Source: Nematostella vectensis
Lineage: Eukaryota; Cnidaria; Anthozoa; Actiniaria; Edwardsiidae
Direction of reading: 5' to 3'
Assembly (NCBI RefSeq): GCF_932526225.1
Contig: NC_064036.1
Coordinates: 18,932,953 to 18,996,952, forward strand
Length of the DNA: 64,000 nucleotides
Position numbers and translations under genes: made by a program. The notes under the pieces were generated by a model. The model did no database searches. It was given only the letters and a program-made list of their open reading frames with translations, and had not been told where the DNA came from. The first letter of the stretch is position 1, and every line of letters begins with the position of its first letter. Shown one piece after another: positions 25,401-37,149 of the stretch.

Positions 25401-28400
25401 CCAGTAAATTTACACATAATATTTCTGTCTGATAACTCAGAAATAAGATGCTGGGGTACCTTTGAGTCGCTGTTGCGGAGTTAAAGTGTTAAAGAAGTGT
25501 TCAACGTTCATAGTCCCTTTCTTTTGGTCGATTCCCGTTCATTCTTCATTTGCTCTTCACACTAAACAGCTTCGATGCTGTTATCGTTAAAGGTCATAAC
25601 ACGAAACACAATACGCTTGGGGGAGGGCAATCATTTCAGAGATTTGAGCCACTGAAGGAATGTACACAGCAAACCGCACACTCCGAACACCCGGCTTTCA
25701 CAAAAGAAGGCAAAGAACAGAAGAGTGTCTGGTCCTTCGCATTTCTTGAGGGGGTCGAAAAGGTCTAATGTTGGGCCCTAGACACGTTTGAATTAACAAT
25801 TCTTAATCTAAACAAGTTTAAACTTTTATACGGCACTTATTACTTAAATTGCGGTCATTGCGCATGATCAGTAGGTTGAAAACAATGAAAGTGTCAAGGT
25901 TTTGTCTCTGATTGGTAGGCCACATAAGGCGCTGTATTAGTAATGTTTAAGCCCCTGGATAAACTCTATTCTTCTTTCACACTAGAAAGTAAATATATCA
26001 CACCAACATGAAGACAATAACACAATGTAAAGGTAACATGGATTTTGGGTTTAGAGTCTGTAGTGGAACTTGCGAATTAGCATTGTCCAGAGTATTACTG
26101 CATATCCATAACTCATAACTCATTGCGATTGTCTATTCTCCAAACGTTTTTACCGCGACGGTAAGAGGGTTTTTACCGATGGTTAGAGGGAAAATATCAT
26201 AAGCGTAGAATCAGAAAGATTCATCCACAATGCGCTGTCATAATGTCCCGTCGAAAGCCTTATGAACCAGTTTTATCCCAAACATGGAAACTCTACTAAG
26301 ACTCTGGTTTAGCATTTCATCGTCCTGCTAGCCGGTTCTCTGGAGATTCGGGATCCCGGCTAAAACATTAGTTTCTCCCTCCGCACAATTGCTCAAATAC
26401 TGACTCCGGACATTGATACCATTTTTCATTACATATGGCTCAGGGTGAATTTATAGAACTTCGCTTCCATTTTTATTAAAAAAAAGGCATTCGAAAAAAA
26501 AGAGAGGGGGCGAGGGTGCTGGAACCAATGAGCCCGCGGTAAAAAACGAAAACATTTTGGCAATTTGTTGTCATTCTCCTTGTTGCATAAACATTCTCCT
26601 GTTTATTTAAAAGCTCAATGAGCATTTTTAGGGGAGGGCTTCTCGCGCTCGCGCCGCTTTTCCTCGCCTACACAATCGCGCATATCAAGTGACGCCAAAA
26701 CGCTGAGGCTCTTGGAATAGCATGGATAGCACTCAATGGAGAAAACGTCTTGTGAGATTTAAGTAAAAAAAATGATGATAGCACCGCACGAAACACAACA
26801 CGGGGATAAGCAGGGAGAGGAATTGCTACGAACTCCACAACAGACAAAACGCTGAGACGGCGTTCAACGCTGCTAAACGGGTGTAGAAGAGCCAAACGCT
26901 CACGTGTATTTGCCAGTGTGTTTTGCCAAGTATGACCTCGTGAATGCGGTGATCGACCCTCAAGCTGTGTTCTTATCGAATCTAGACCCTGTCCAAGAGG
27001 GGTGCTTATGAGCGCTTAGCAGCACTGGCGCCCTACTCACTGTCGGCATTTTGCGCTGTGTTACCAGCAGCGCTAAGAGCTATTTGGAATGCTTTTGAGA
27101 ATTACATCATTTGGGAGACTAAACTGAAACTTAAAAGTTGAAAGTCTATACAGGCCAGCAGGTATCAAAACTTTACCAATCTTTTTTTTAAAGGAAGGTC
27201 TTGGAGTGTTTTGTAGCTTTAAAATGTTCTTAAATTTAGTGTATAAAAAATATATTATAAAAATGGTTCTTACTTGCGAACATTTCCAAGATTTCAATAT
27301 GGTGGATTCCTCCTTTACTAAACCGTAGAATACTGCAAAGATCTCTATAAGTTCGAACTTGAATAACCATCTTTCTCAAGTTGCTTTATAGACTCCTGCC
27401 ATCACCTCTGTCAGCTCTACCTTATTGATCGAGGCCCTCTGCAGAACGTGACTAGTTGTTTTATTGCTCGTGACTTCGACCTCTGTCTGGTCTATCAGCT
27501 CATTGTATTGAGGCCCTCAGAATAACGACCGAGTAGTTATTGCTCGTGTCTATCGAAATGATTGCACCCACCCGTACCTTTTTTTTTTAAATCTCAGCAT
27601 TTAAAAAGAACCTGGCAATACTTAGAAGAGAGTGGCTTTTACAGACTATTTTTTTTATCATACAACAAATGAGATCCCCCGCTCCTTACCACGTGACGCG
27701 TTATGAACGATATGCACTAACGAATGCGTGTTTTGCCGCAATGACCGGCAAAAGGTGAAATTGCTGGTCGATAACTACTCTTTGTTTTACTGTTATTGGC
27801 ATCGTGACATTATTTACTGGACATTGGTCTTGCTCTTGGATCTATTAGGAAACACCAAATGCTACGCAAAGGACATGCAGAGGCAAGAGAACTCAAATGG
27901 TATCACAAATAGAACTCATATGATATCATAAAGAAAACTTGCTTGCAGACAATGGAGATTTTGACCTTTTGCGCTAATACAGGCAGCATAATCAAATTAT
28001 TATCATGAATTACAGATCGTAACGGCGTCACCCCTCACGGCATAGAGACTCTCACTGCCTGAGGCGTACCCCCTTCACTCGTGAAATTGCATTATTATGC
28101 TTCTGGTGGTTATTATCAGGAATCTTTTGGCTCAAAAGCTACAAAAGTATGTCGCCTTTTCTTTTTTTAGCCAGATCAACCTGTCAAACTGCTCAATTTC
28201 CATTCTAGATCATTTTGTCCATGTCTTAGCGTAGATTGTAGAAGGCTGCTAGGAATATTTCCTAAAAGTAGCCTTTATTTACTTTGAAGCAAAGTGCTTT
28301 TCGGGCTCTCGAGTCGAATCAGCACCCGCATCAAATCAATAAACAGCCACTTACTAACGACTTCTTACTAACCTTTCTTTGGAGAAGTGTCGCTAACGGT

Positions 28401-28433
28401 TTCCTCATCGCCGCGTAACCCATATGGACCCAT
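7455..28433 (-). CDS. AFAP-like adaptor with four PH domains, 12 exons
   Basis: Exons, 5' to 3': 28433-28373, 25228-24948, 15859-14972, 14502-14271, 13564-13217, 12780-12487, 12097-12012, 11703-11535, 11283-11036, 10250-9829, 9226-7762, 7490-7455. Phases chain throughout, giving 1509 residues. The N-terminus (LPGIERFLKDVLSDEQ) resembles the AFAP1 leader. PH1 spans about 205-301 (GWHKRW, EWIYVI), PH2 505-596 (SWKNRW, EWIMVL), PH3 714-799 (EGTLYRQ, EWKETI) and PH4 917-1008 (MWKKRW, KWIELL). Serine-rich and basic linkers separate them. A coiled coil covers about 1195-1303, then a Ser-rich tail with FKHSPQGSISSHESFDDS. Known AFAP proteins bind actin filaments and link Src-type kinases to the cytoskeleton; that role here is inferred from similarity. 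AFAP1 itself has two PH domains, so four is odd. The last 36-nt exon is uncertain: read-through from 7762 would stop at 7744. Confidence 0.87.
7687..7692 (-). terminator. Alternative poly(A) signal of the AFAP-like gene
   Basis: On the minus strand AATAAA lies 52 nt beyond the stop codon reached if the donor at 7761 is not used. This supports an alternative 3' end whose protein finishes VRHLQ rather than DFEDFLASTKQ. Confidence 0.4.
10740..10995. repeat. GATGAT-type low-complexity DNA in intron
   Basis: Degenerate GATGATGAC / GGTGATGA motifs fill the intron between AFAP-like exons 9 and 10. No coding potential is seen beyond His-rich minus-strand reading of the repeat. Confidence 0.7.
12185..12473 (-). 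mobile_element. tRNA-derived SINE
   Basis: Read on the minus strand the element begins GTCGGCATTGTGGCGCAGTT then GGCAGAGCG, which matches a tRNA head with a pol III box A. A non-tRNA body follows (containing CCTCTCCGGTTTTCCTCACA) and it ends near 12185. Identical AATAGAT flanks at 12178-12184 and 12474-12480 look like a target-site duplication. The head lies about 12 nt past the donor of AFAP-like exon 6. Box B is not clear, so the copy may be degraded. Confidence 0.7.
19716..19876. mobile_element. 161-bp hAT-like MITE
   Basis: Ends are inverted repeats: CAGCGGCGTAGCCAGG at the left, and CCTGGCTACGCCCCTG at the right, whose complement is CAGGGGCGTAGCCAGG. This TIR style is typical of hAT-type non-autonomous elements in marine invertebrates. 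Both flanks carry GATGTG, a probable partial target-site duplication. The interior includes G-rich DNA and no ORF. Confidence 0.8.
21976..22020. repeat. Perfect 12-bp inverted repeat with T-rich loop
   Basis: CATTCGCTTGTT at 21976-21987 pairs perfectly with AACAAGCGAATG at 22009-22020 across a 21-nt T-rich loop. It lies inside the large AFAP-like intron. No function is evident. Confidence 0.8.
22133..22775. repeat. 22-bp minisatellite
   Basis: Units of AAGAACTAGGGAAAAGAGATAT repeat with a 22-bp period (for example GAACTAGG at 22451, 22473, 22495 and 22517), about 29 copies. The left half is more diverged and mixes longer variants with GCGATTATAAGAACT. It is mid-intron and does not touch a splice site. 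Confidence 0.95.
25229..28372 (-). other. First intron of the AFAP-like gene
   Basis: This 3.1-kb intron separates a 61-nt first coding exon from exon 2, both phase 1. No nested gene, RNA gene or tandem array was recognised. One A-rich/G-rich patch lies near 26480-26510. Confidence 0.6.
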
Positions 28434-29788
28434 CTTGGGTGAACAAAAACAATCGTGGTCACCGTAATAACAAACACAACTTTTCAATCAATCTTGCATA
28501 AAATTCGCAAACTTCTCGCACCAGTGCTAAGCCAAGTAAGCTAATTGCGTGAAGTTAGGAGCCCGCTCTTTCGTCTCCTCACAGATAATATCGCTAGCCC
28601 ACATGATTTATTGCTCGAGTTTCTAAAAGCGAATACTTTTTCACCGGTCACGGAAACTATTATAATGACGAAACAATGCTGTGTGCCCGATGAGCGAATT
28701 GGCGTCACGTTCCATTACATGACCTGTCACGTATCTGATGATAACGTCATCTTTGTTCCTGCCGACTCCTACAGGCTTTGTTTGGCAAATAAATTATAAA
28801 TCACTCCTATCACCCAAGCTGGTTTACTAGCTATATCTTCATAAACAAGGATACCTTTTTTTATGTTTCAACTCGGATTTCCGTGACCTGATTGTATTTA
28901 TGCGTGGATGATTTCATGACAGAGCTTCAATATGCGGGGCAAGGTTCTGTCACGCAGCGAGCCAAGGGCGAGACTTGGACGGTGAGTCATGTGTGGACAC
29001 GGTCAGAGGAAGGAAGCAGAGCTTATTATAAGAAAGTAAACAGCACATCTTCGTCTTATCTGAAAATAAGCTTCACGAGCTGTAAATAAACACATCAACT
29101 ATCAATCATCAATGGTTAGCGACAGTAAATGTTTGAGGGAGAAAGACTTTTTACAGCCGCTATTTGGAGTGACACTGACAAAGGTCTAGCATATCTAAAA
29201 AAAAAACGTTGATTTTGATGGAAGCCATAGAAACAGTGGAAAAAAAACCAAGATGCACAGAACCAACGCTCATACTTACACAGAGACGAGAACGCCATGA
29301 GAATACCCTGTGAACACGAAATACCCGTGCATAACAAAACATCCTGCGCACACACTAGCTTATATTAACACGACACACAAGAACACTGCGCACACTCAAG
29401 AACACCCTGCGCACACACTAGCTTATATCAAAACGGCACACAAGAACACCCTGCGCACACGAGAACGCACATCAGAATGGGCTCAGTAGTACACGGATAA
29501 CTCACTAAGAAGGTCTGAGAGTTCAATCTTACGGGAGAAAATTGCAAGGTATTTGCAAGCGTGTCTTGAAGATGTGTTAGCAGCTAACGAAATTTTCGTT
29601 GCGATCCTGCAATATCATCAGGCCACCCCGAGCGGTATTCACGGCCGACAACCAGAATGCACTGCGCGGGTTATGGCCTGGGTACTGTGCTGGTCTAAGT
29701 AAGAAATATATGCTGTGTCCACACACGGGAGAACAACCGAAAGTTGTTTGAAGAGACATGTTGTATTACGACAGGATCTGATTTAAAA
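28434..29788. other. Intergenic: AFAP-like 5' side to synaptotagmin-like 3' side
   Basis: Both neighbours are on the minus strand, so this contains the AFAP-like promoter or any 5' UTR exons. At about 29340-29465 there are two to three copies of a unit around AACACCCTGCGCACACACTA followed by GCTTATAT and CACAAG. Open frames at 28545-28799 and 29577-29759 lack domain or splice support. No defined promoter motif was recognised. Confidence 0.5.
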
Positions 29789-29798
29789 TTTATTTATT
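29789..29798 (-). terminator. Overlapping poly(A) signals of the minus-strand synaptotagmin-like gene
   Basis: On the minus strand AATAAATAAA starts 32 nt after the stop codon at 29830, implying a very short 3' UTR. Confidence 0.55.
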
Positions 29799-29829
29799 TA
29801 AAATAAAATAATATGTTCGAAAAGCACTA

Positions 29830-32800
29830 TTATATAAGTGAATGCCACTGTGCGACCGCGCTACGCGGTGAGCCGAGCATATCGGTCCAGTGCGAAAGGC
29901 CTGGGCTCGTGGAGTACATATACGGGCCGACCACAGCCCTCCCAACATGTATTTTGTTGCCGCCTCGCTTGGGAGTCGCGATGACGGAGATGACGAAGCT
30001 GACATTTTCCAGATAGGAAGGCGGCATGGAAAACACAAATGCCTGGTTAAACACTGGGTTGCAGGTCTTCTTCACGACGGGAGTTTTCCGTTTTTTGACC
30101 GCTTTGCCTCCCATGATCATGGACACTTTGACGTACGTATCTGGAAGGGAAGACAATAATTACTTTACTTAACCATAGACAAGTGAGAGCGGTTCACCGT
30201 AAACCCTCGACATTTAACGGACACCTCACCTATTTCTGTCGTTTCTTCGCCTTCTACTCTAAGGTCTTTGCCCTTGAGTATAGCGACCGTAAGTCGACAC
30301 GCTGTTGGGAGGTACTGCAGCGAAAACAGCAGCTGGCCTTTCTCTAATTGGACCTGGAAGGGGTAAAAGTGAATTTATGATAGAATGACCATTTGACACA
30401 TGGACTCAATAGCCCTCTCAACTGTCCTCTCGATCGAACTATTCACTCCAATCGGTTGTCAAACCAACATGAGGCCTTTTCAAGCGCACCTTCGTTATTG
30501 CTGCGGGTATTATAATGCGACGCCACTTTGATGACGCTAAGGTAAGCACCGTAACAATGCGACGTGCGCTACCGTGGCCACATTACAATGTTTTGAAATG
30601 TGCTCCGTAGTACACTCAAAGATCGCTGGTTAGCTCAAGAAGTCATGTCATATCCTCATTAGTTTGAAACCAATTGGATTTATTCACTTAACTGTCTGGC
30701 CACGCTAGCTCGTGTCGCATTGTAACAGCGTCTACCTTAACGTCATCAAAGTGGCCACGCTAGCTCGCGTCGCATTGTTAAGGTGTGTACCTTAGCGTCA
30801 TCTAAGTGGCCACGCTAGCTCGCGTCGCATTGTATCAGCGTGTACCTTAACGTCATCAAAGTGGCCACGCTAGCGCGCGTCGCATTGTTACGGCGTGTAC
30901 CTTAGCGTCATCAAAGTTGCCACGCTAGCTCGCGTCGCATTGTTACGGTGTGTATCTTAGCGTCATCAAAGTGGCCACGCTAGCGCGCGTCGCAGTGTAA
31001 CAGCGTGTACCTTAACGTCATCAAAGTGGCCACGCTAGCGCGCGTCGCATTGTTACGGTATGTACCTTAGCGTCATTAAAGTGGCCACCGTAGCGCGCGT
31101 CGCATTGTAACAGCGTGTACTTTAGCGTCTTTAAAGTGGCCACGCTAGCTCGCGTCGCATTGTTACGGTGTGTACCTTAGCGTCATCAAAGTGGCCACTC
31201 TAGCTCGCGTCGCATTGTTACGGTGTGTACCTTAGCGTCATCAAAGTGGCCACGCTAGCTCGCGTCGCATTGTTACGGTGTGTACCTTAGCGTCATCAAA
31301 GTGGCCACGCTAGCTCGCGCCGCATTTTTACGGTGTTTACCTTAGCGTCGTCCTCGTTGATGTCCACCCATATTTCGCCTGTTCCATCTGGGCTTATCAG
31401 ATTATCAATACAATCCAGCTGGAAGTGCACGTGACCTATAACTTGCTGGCGCGAGAACCGGTCAAAGTCACACACTGTAAACTTCAACGTGCGCATTCGT
31501 AGCTCCTCTGCTGGAACCGAGAATACGAAATCCTCGTTGAAAGCTGGGTTTGAGTTCCGGTGACGCCTTGTCGATTGTAACTTCCGTTTCCGGTCAGGTA
31601 GTAGGCACATCTTGACGTAAGGCGTCGCTACGACGTTGTTGCCTTTCGGTGTGAGTCTTGTCGCCCTAATGAGCTTGACTTGGAGTTTTTCATTGTAATG
31701 AGAGTAGTTTAGCGAGAAGCAAAGACGACTAGGACCCATGAACGGGGAGCCACCAACATGGTTGTCATTATCGTCCCTACACGAATGGACAAGCAGAAGT
31801 CATCGTCATCATCATCATCATCATCGTCGTCGTCGTCATCATCATATTATCATTATCATCGTCATAATCATCAGCAGCACCAGGAGCAACAAAATAGCTT
31901 TTAGTTCATCCGATAGTGACGGAATACCCTTGTGCATTTCTTCTGACAAAAATAGTAATATATTATTTATTTAAATGAAAAGAATTATGTCGGCTATAGT
32001 GATGACGATATTAATAAAGTTGATGATGTTGACGATGATGATGATGATGATGATATATTAATATGGTCACCAATAACAGATCAGATCAATTGCACCGCCA
32101 GACACTCTTATATTAGCTTAAGTGTAGCACTCCGCGTGAACATCACATTTTAGGAAACTAAGGATATAGCTTCTGTGTGAGCTTCAGCTCACTTTTAAAG
32201 ATGGCGGACCATAGCAGGTCCCTGATATACACAGGGTTCCCAGACAAAACACAGAGTTATCAGAAAAGATTAAGCATATTACTCATAATAATCAGTATTG
32301 GCGATCTGATACCTTGTCTCGTACAGTCTTGGCTCCAGTTGGTCCGTATTTGGCTGAAGCAGCTCAGGAAACGTAGAAAGCGAGCCGCTCAGAGAACCCA
32401 ACGATTTGTACAGCGGTGATGGCGATGAAGCCATGCGCGGTATGGGCTCGAAAAAATCAGTAATCTCTCGATATTTGGTCATTCGGCGGCGTCGCCATCT
32501 GCACAGTGCGCATGCCCCAAACGCCATGAGGACGCCGCAAAAGATGCCCGTAGCTATGACGACCACAAATACTACAAACGAGATGGTAGAGTGGGGACAG
32601 ACAGACGTTTTTATTGGGGTCTTATACAAAAGAGTACATTGACTGTGAATCTCAATAAATTGTAACAATATAAGACCTCTACACAACACAATAGTTATTT
32701 AAGTCATGTAGAGATAATACTGTTCCTAAGGGAGAAGCGTCCATAGATGTGTTTTGCGATCGCTTTTTGTATTGAAATATTTTTGCCTGGATAGTTTATA

Positions 32801-35800
32801 AAGTAATGGAACGCATCTTGCGTCGTCATTCTACTGAATTTGATCTTTTCGTTTGTCTCTCTATATTTTTTTAATGTTTTTCTTTTTTTCTTTGAAAGCG
32901 GGACAAATGGTTAGGAAATGTTCTTCGTTTCCTACTCCAGATTTGCATAATTCGCAAATTCACTCTTCAGGGGCTTTATAAGGCCTTTGATTGCGCCCTG
33001 TTTCTATTTCTAGCTTATGATTGCTTAATCTTAATTTTGTTAAAGCTATTCTATGATTAGAGTTAGTGACCTGGAAAAGATAGTCCTCCAGGGAATAACC
33101 AGTCTTAAATAATCTGTAAGTTCTTAATTTGTATTTTTGCCTGGAATCGTTTCTAACGTCAGAGTTAACCTCTGACGGTGAGACGGAGGTTATGGTTGGA
33201 GGGTAGGGGGGGGGGGGGGGGGGTAGGGCGATTATTGTTTTGCCCATGGGCGGAGGGTAAATACAAGGGAAACGTAAATACATACCCCACCCTGTCACTG
33301 GCTGCGGACTGGTAGGGATAGGGGTGGAAATGTCTACACTCAACATGAGACTGCCCTGAAAATTAAAATCATATAAATCAGATCCATATGAATATATTTT
33401 GGTAGCGATAGCGCCATGTTACCATAACATTCCTTCTGGCTTGGCGCTATAGTATTCATTCAAAAGATACGATATTGATATGGTTAAATTTAACACTCAT
33501 TGCGGCCAATATCATAGTGGTTAATTAAGCCTCCCTGTGTGAGCTCACAAATTCAAATGCGGGTGAGTTCAATTCTAAAGTATATCTCCTTACAAAGTTC
33601 TTATTCTACAGATATTAGCATCTTCTGTCATCCTGACTGAAATGAAAAGTTCGTCGGAAGGATATCTTAATGCGCTACCGAACTAGCGGTATGTAGCTAT
33701 GTACGAGTTCATGCCTGATAGCACGAAAGTGTTTTGCATTTAAAGTATTTTATTTTTATTCCGCATTTTACGGATTATACAAGACTTGATACATGACAGC
33801 CAAGTGGGAAGGCTAGAAAGTTTACTAATGAGTTTAAAACTGGTGTTTAAGATCGGCTAACATCCTACAAATTTAAAGTCATTCACGCTGATATTGAAAG
33901 CTTCATAAACTTTTCTCCGCACCAATTTCTAATCCCTATAGTACATTTTTTCCGCATTTTAGGGAATTTGTATCAACCATAGTTATATGCAATTTGTCAC
34001 AGAAGATGTGTTTAAACGAATAAAAGCAGGGACTTGCCTAGGGGTATGGATAGGGAAGGCGCTACTAAAATTAAAGACGAACTTGCGTAAATATTACTTT
34101 TTAATATCACTTATTGGGCAAAAGCCAATGTAACTTTGATTTTTACACTGCTCCAATAAACTTATGTCTGTGTCTAGTGTGGGGCGTGGGGGGGGGGGGG
34201 GGGGGGGGAGTGTTCACCCAGACCTCTAAAGAATACAGTATTTTAAGAGATATGATACCAAATCGATATTAAAATAACAAAGCCTATCATTGAGAGACAT
34301 TCAACCGATATATAATCTTGTATTATTTAAAAGAAGATTTCAGACGAAATAATCGATAACACACAAATATATATAGAAACAGAGAGACTTACCAGTTTTA
34401 TACGAAAACTAGTCAAGCCCTTGGTATGGAGTTAAGAAAATATATAATAATCACAACACTTTTCTCACTACCGGGAAATGGATGATATAAGCACAATGTT
34501 TTGAAATGTTTTTGTCGACGGAATAAGGGGAATTTGGTTATACAAAATTAAATCGTAGGCGGTTCGAGAATTTCGATATCATTGCACTGTAACGAACACG
34601 TACTAAGCGCTTGGATCGAAAGCAACGGTGGCTAAGTTTGTTATAGACGTAGAAATAACCCCACAAAGAACAAGGCGCCAAAAAGTAAAAACTCAATGTG
34701 AATCATCTGACTCAAAATAAATAGATGTATCACTAGAGCCGCAGTCAGAAACAAAATATGACTGAAAGGCAAAATCGCTATGACTTATTGGGCCGAGAAT
34801 GGAAGGGCTTTGCAAATAATTACCGATTTCTGGTTAATAAGAGTAACTACGTGATTATTATTACGACTATCTGCATCATGACGAGGGTGGGTTCCTCATA
34901 TTTATTATCATTAGAGGGACTTTAAAGGGACCTCATCACGAGTTTCACTTGGGTCACGGTTAGCTCAACCAACCAAGAGACCGAAGCAAGCAAAGAGAAC
35001 CGAACACGGGTGTTTACTAACGGATCTTTTAATAAACACTCAAACCTTAGTACGATGAGTAACTTAATGCGCAAACAAGAGGCGCAAAGGATGATACAGC
35101 CCCTGTTGAATTACCCCTATCCTATTTTTAATTTTTGGTTCCATCTATAGCCAAATTGCTTATTAGAAACGTGACGTAGTAGCGACCTTCAAGCTTCCGT
35201 TATTGAATGATTATGGATTTGTTTTGTGTTTCTTTGTAAAAATAGGAACTAATTTTTACGCATCGATATAAACCTTTATTTCCATTACGACAAGTGTAAT
35301 TTCAAATTTATGAATAGAAAACAGAGCACAACCAACAGGACGGACAAAATTTCTTTAAACCTTTGCCTTAAAAATTACTGGCCATCCCCTGTAGTTTCAT
35401 ACCTGTATAATTATTGTTTGTTTATACCGCTTTTGTCCCTTGAATTTTCGCACCAAAATACTCTGACCAAACTTTCCCAAAATTAGAAATGAAACGACAC
35501 CGTGGCCTATTCGTGCCAAACGTTCAGGCTATATCCGGCATTGATGAATGACAAGTGGCTAAATGGTCCGGAGGTATTTGAGTGACTTATAAGCATTTGA
35601 CAAAATTAAAACGGCTGAAATTATGCATCTATAAATAACCCCTGCTAGAATGCTAGAATTCGAATCACACACAGAGGCAATATTCCTGAGAAGGCCAAGT
35701 GAAAATCCAGTCAATCGGGAAATAGACGATGCGGAACTCGACTACAAACGTGTTTTAAATGTGGGGATGGGGGCTCACAAAATATCATCCCTCCATAAAT

Positions 35801-36647
35801 TCATCGGTTCCCCTATGCTTGCATCTTGTCTCCGAGACCCCTAAGGAATTAGTCCTTACCCCTATACGGAAGGAAGGATAAGGGTGTGGGGGATTGTTAA
35901 CGGCAGTATTGTTTATAATTCCCTATTTTTCGCGTAGAAGTTGTGATCCCGCAGAAATCCCGCAAGTATCCCGCGAGTGGTTTTATCATATGATATTCTT
36001 CTATGTGTACAAGAGACCATGATGGTCTCTTCATGTGTATTATTCACATTCCCCCGTTTCACACTGTGATCCCGCGAGTGGTTTTATGGTATTATAACTA
36101 CTCTTTGACCAAACATCAATAAACCAAGGATTAAGATCAACGTACTACTATGGCCGAGAACTGGAAACCACTAAATTGGACTCATAAACACTCAATTACA
36201 TATCGGACTTACTGGGCCCTTACGTCGATCTCGGGGTCCTATTTTCCGTGTATAGATTGATTGACTATTTTTTTCTATTTTTTTTCGGGGATGTTTATCC
36301 ATAAATAGAATTCTGGTAAAACATATCAGACGCTTTTGACCTAGTAACAACTATTATTTTCCAGCACAGCTATCGGATAAACTAAAGAGCCCAAAATGAC
36401 TTCATTCGGGATCATTCTAGCACGTGCATAGAATCTTTTTTTAGAATTTAAAAATGTTGTTATTTGGATTATTTAAAATATATTTATATATATTTATGTG
36501 AAATCGTGGTGTAATACATGGCGTGAAATATCTAGACAAGACTCATGAAAACAGCACTCACCTCACGTCCGTCCGGTATGCCATTGGGTTCAGTACAGTA
36601 TTTTCCATTCCCATCGAGTTTTGTTTGTGACAAAAAGGATGTCTCAT
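29830..36647 (-). CDS. Synaptotagmin-like protein with TM and two C2 domains
   Basis: Coding exons, 5' to 3': 36647-36562, 32642-32313, 31728-31341, 30341-30230, 30140-29830. Phases 2, 2, 0, 1 chain, giving 408 residues. A short luminal N-terminus starts MRHPFCHKQN. It is followed by a transmembrane helix (TISFVVFVVVIATGIFCGVL), a basic-Cys stop-transfer (CALCRWRRRRM) and a Ser-rich linker. C2A runs from RLCFSLNYSHYNEKLQV to GEIWVDINEDDAK; C2B runs from KGQLLFSLQYLP to the family ending AQWHSLI. Synaptotagmins are membrane-trafficking proteins. Here calcium ligands are mostly lost: C2A loop 1 is KGNNVVATPYVK, and C2B loop 3 is VIATPKRGGNKI without Asp. It is probably a calcium-independent member. 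Exon 2 has an alternative acceptor adding 12 residues (from 32678). The first exon is the least certain. Confidence 0.85.
30510..30583 (+). repeat. Inverted copy of the 55-bp donor repeat
   Basis: Read on the plus strand this segment contains ACTTTGATGACGCTAAGGTA followed by AGCACCGTAACAATGCGACG. This is the same unit that runs on the minus strand in the array at 30693-31340. It is separated from that array by about 110 bp, so the two face each other. Confidence 0.85.
30693..31340 (-). repeat. 55-bp minisatellite copied from an exon-donor junction
   Basis: On the minus strand C2A exon 3 of the synaptotagmin-like gene ends GACGACGCTAAG and the donor is GTAAACACCGT. The intron then repeats GATGACGCTAAG, GTACACACCGTAACAATGCG and the rest of a 55-bp unit about 12 times (for example at 31174, 31229 and 31284). 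Each unit therefore contains the exon end and a potential 5' splice site. The array fills most of the intron. Confidence 0.93.
31798..31870. repeat. ATC/GTC trinucleotide microsatellite
   Basis: CATCATCATCATCATCGTCG-type repeats lie in the intron between exons 2 and 3 of the minus-strand synaptotagmin-like gene. A related GATGATGAT tract is at 32020-32054. Confidence 0.9.
32643..36561 (-). other. First intron of the minus-strand synaptotagmin-like gene
   Basis: This 3.9-kb intron carries long G runs (33208-33222; 34188-34208, 21 G). It also has an inverted repeat with 10-bp arms, AAGAGACCAT / ATGGTCTCTT, at 36011-36031, and a duplicated GTGATCCCGC / GCGAGTGGTTTTAT segment at 35944-36090. No nested gene was recognised; open frames here lack splice and domain support. 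Confidence 0.55.
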
Positions 36648-37149
36648 GCACAGTTGAGTGTTGTATTCGGGGTTATTCTGCCATGTTTTCTTGCGTGCGG
36701 CTGGATCGAATCTCAAGGTGTTTCAAGGCACGTGAAGCATGCGCGGCGAACCGCTCCAATCATCTCGGAATGCATCCGTTCCTGCACGCTTGACGAACCC
36801 TTACGTTGGTCTGTAGCGAAACCAGCACGAGTGTATCAAGTGAATTGTCTCATCATCCGAGTAAGACGATATGCGCAATAACCTTTTCTGTCTATGATAC
36901 CATATATGCTATTTCTTGTTCTCTAGTTGGACAATATATTTTTTAACACAACAGCAGGGATTTCAGTAGCAGTAACTACTAAACAAAAAAACTCGCATCA
37001 TTGCACACACAACCGAAGACGCAGATTCCGTCAAGAAAACACACCCTTTGTATTGCGTGTTCCTCGGAAAATCGAGTACTTCCCGAAGTGTAAAATCAAA
37101 AGGCGGAATTTGGCTCGCCGTGCTAGGGCGTTCTGGTGATGCAACCGGA

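Noticed and set aside
30693-31340. Regular repeats that could suggest a CRISPR array
   Set aside because: The units are contiguous, with no unique spacers, and they derive from a eukaryotic exon-intron junction.
36545-36881. Plus-strand frames of 82-86 codons, one with a hydrophobic segment
   Set aside because: They are antisense to the better-supported first coding exon of the minus-strand synaptotagmin-like gene, and no donor gives the phase needed by the plus-strand synaptotagmin-like gene.
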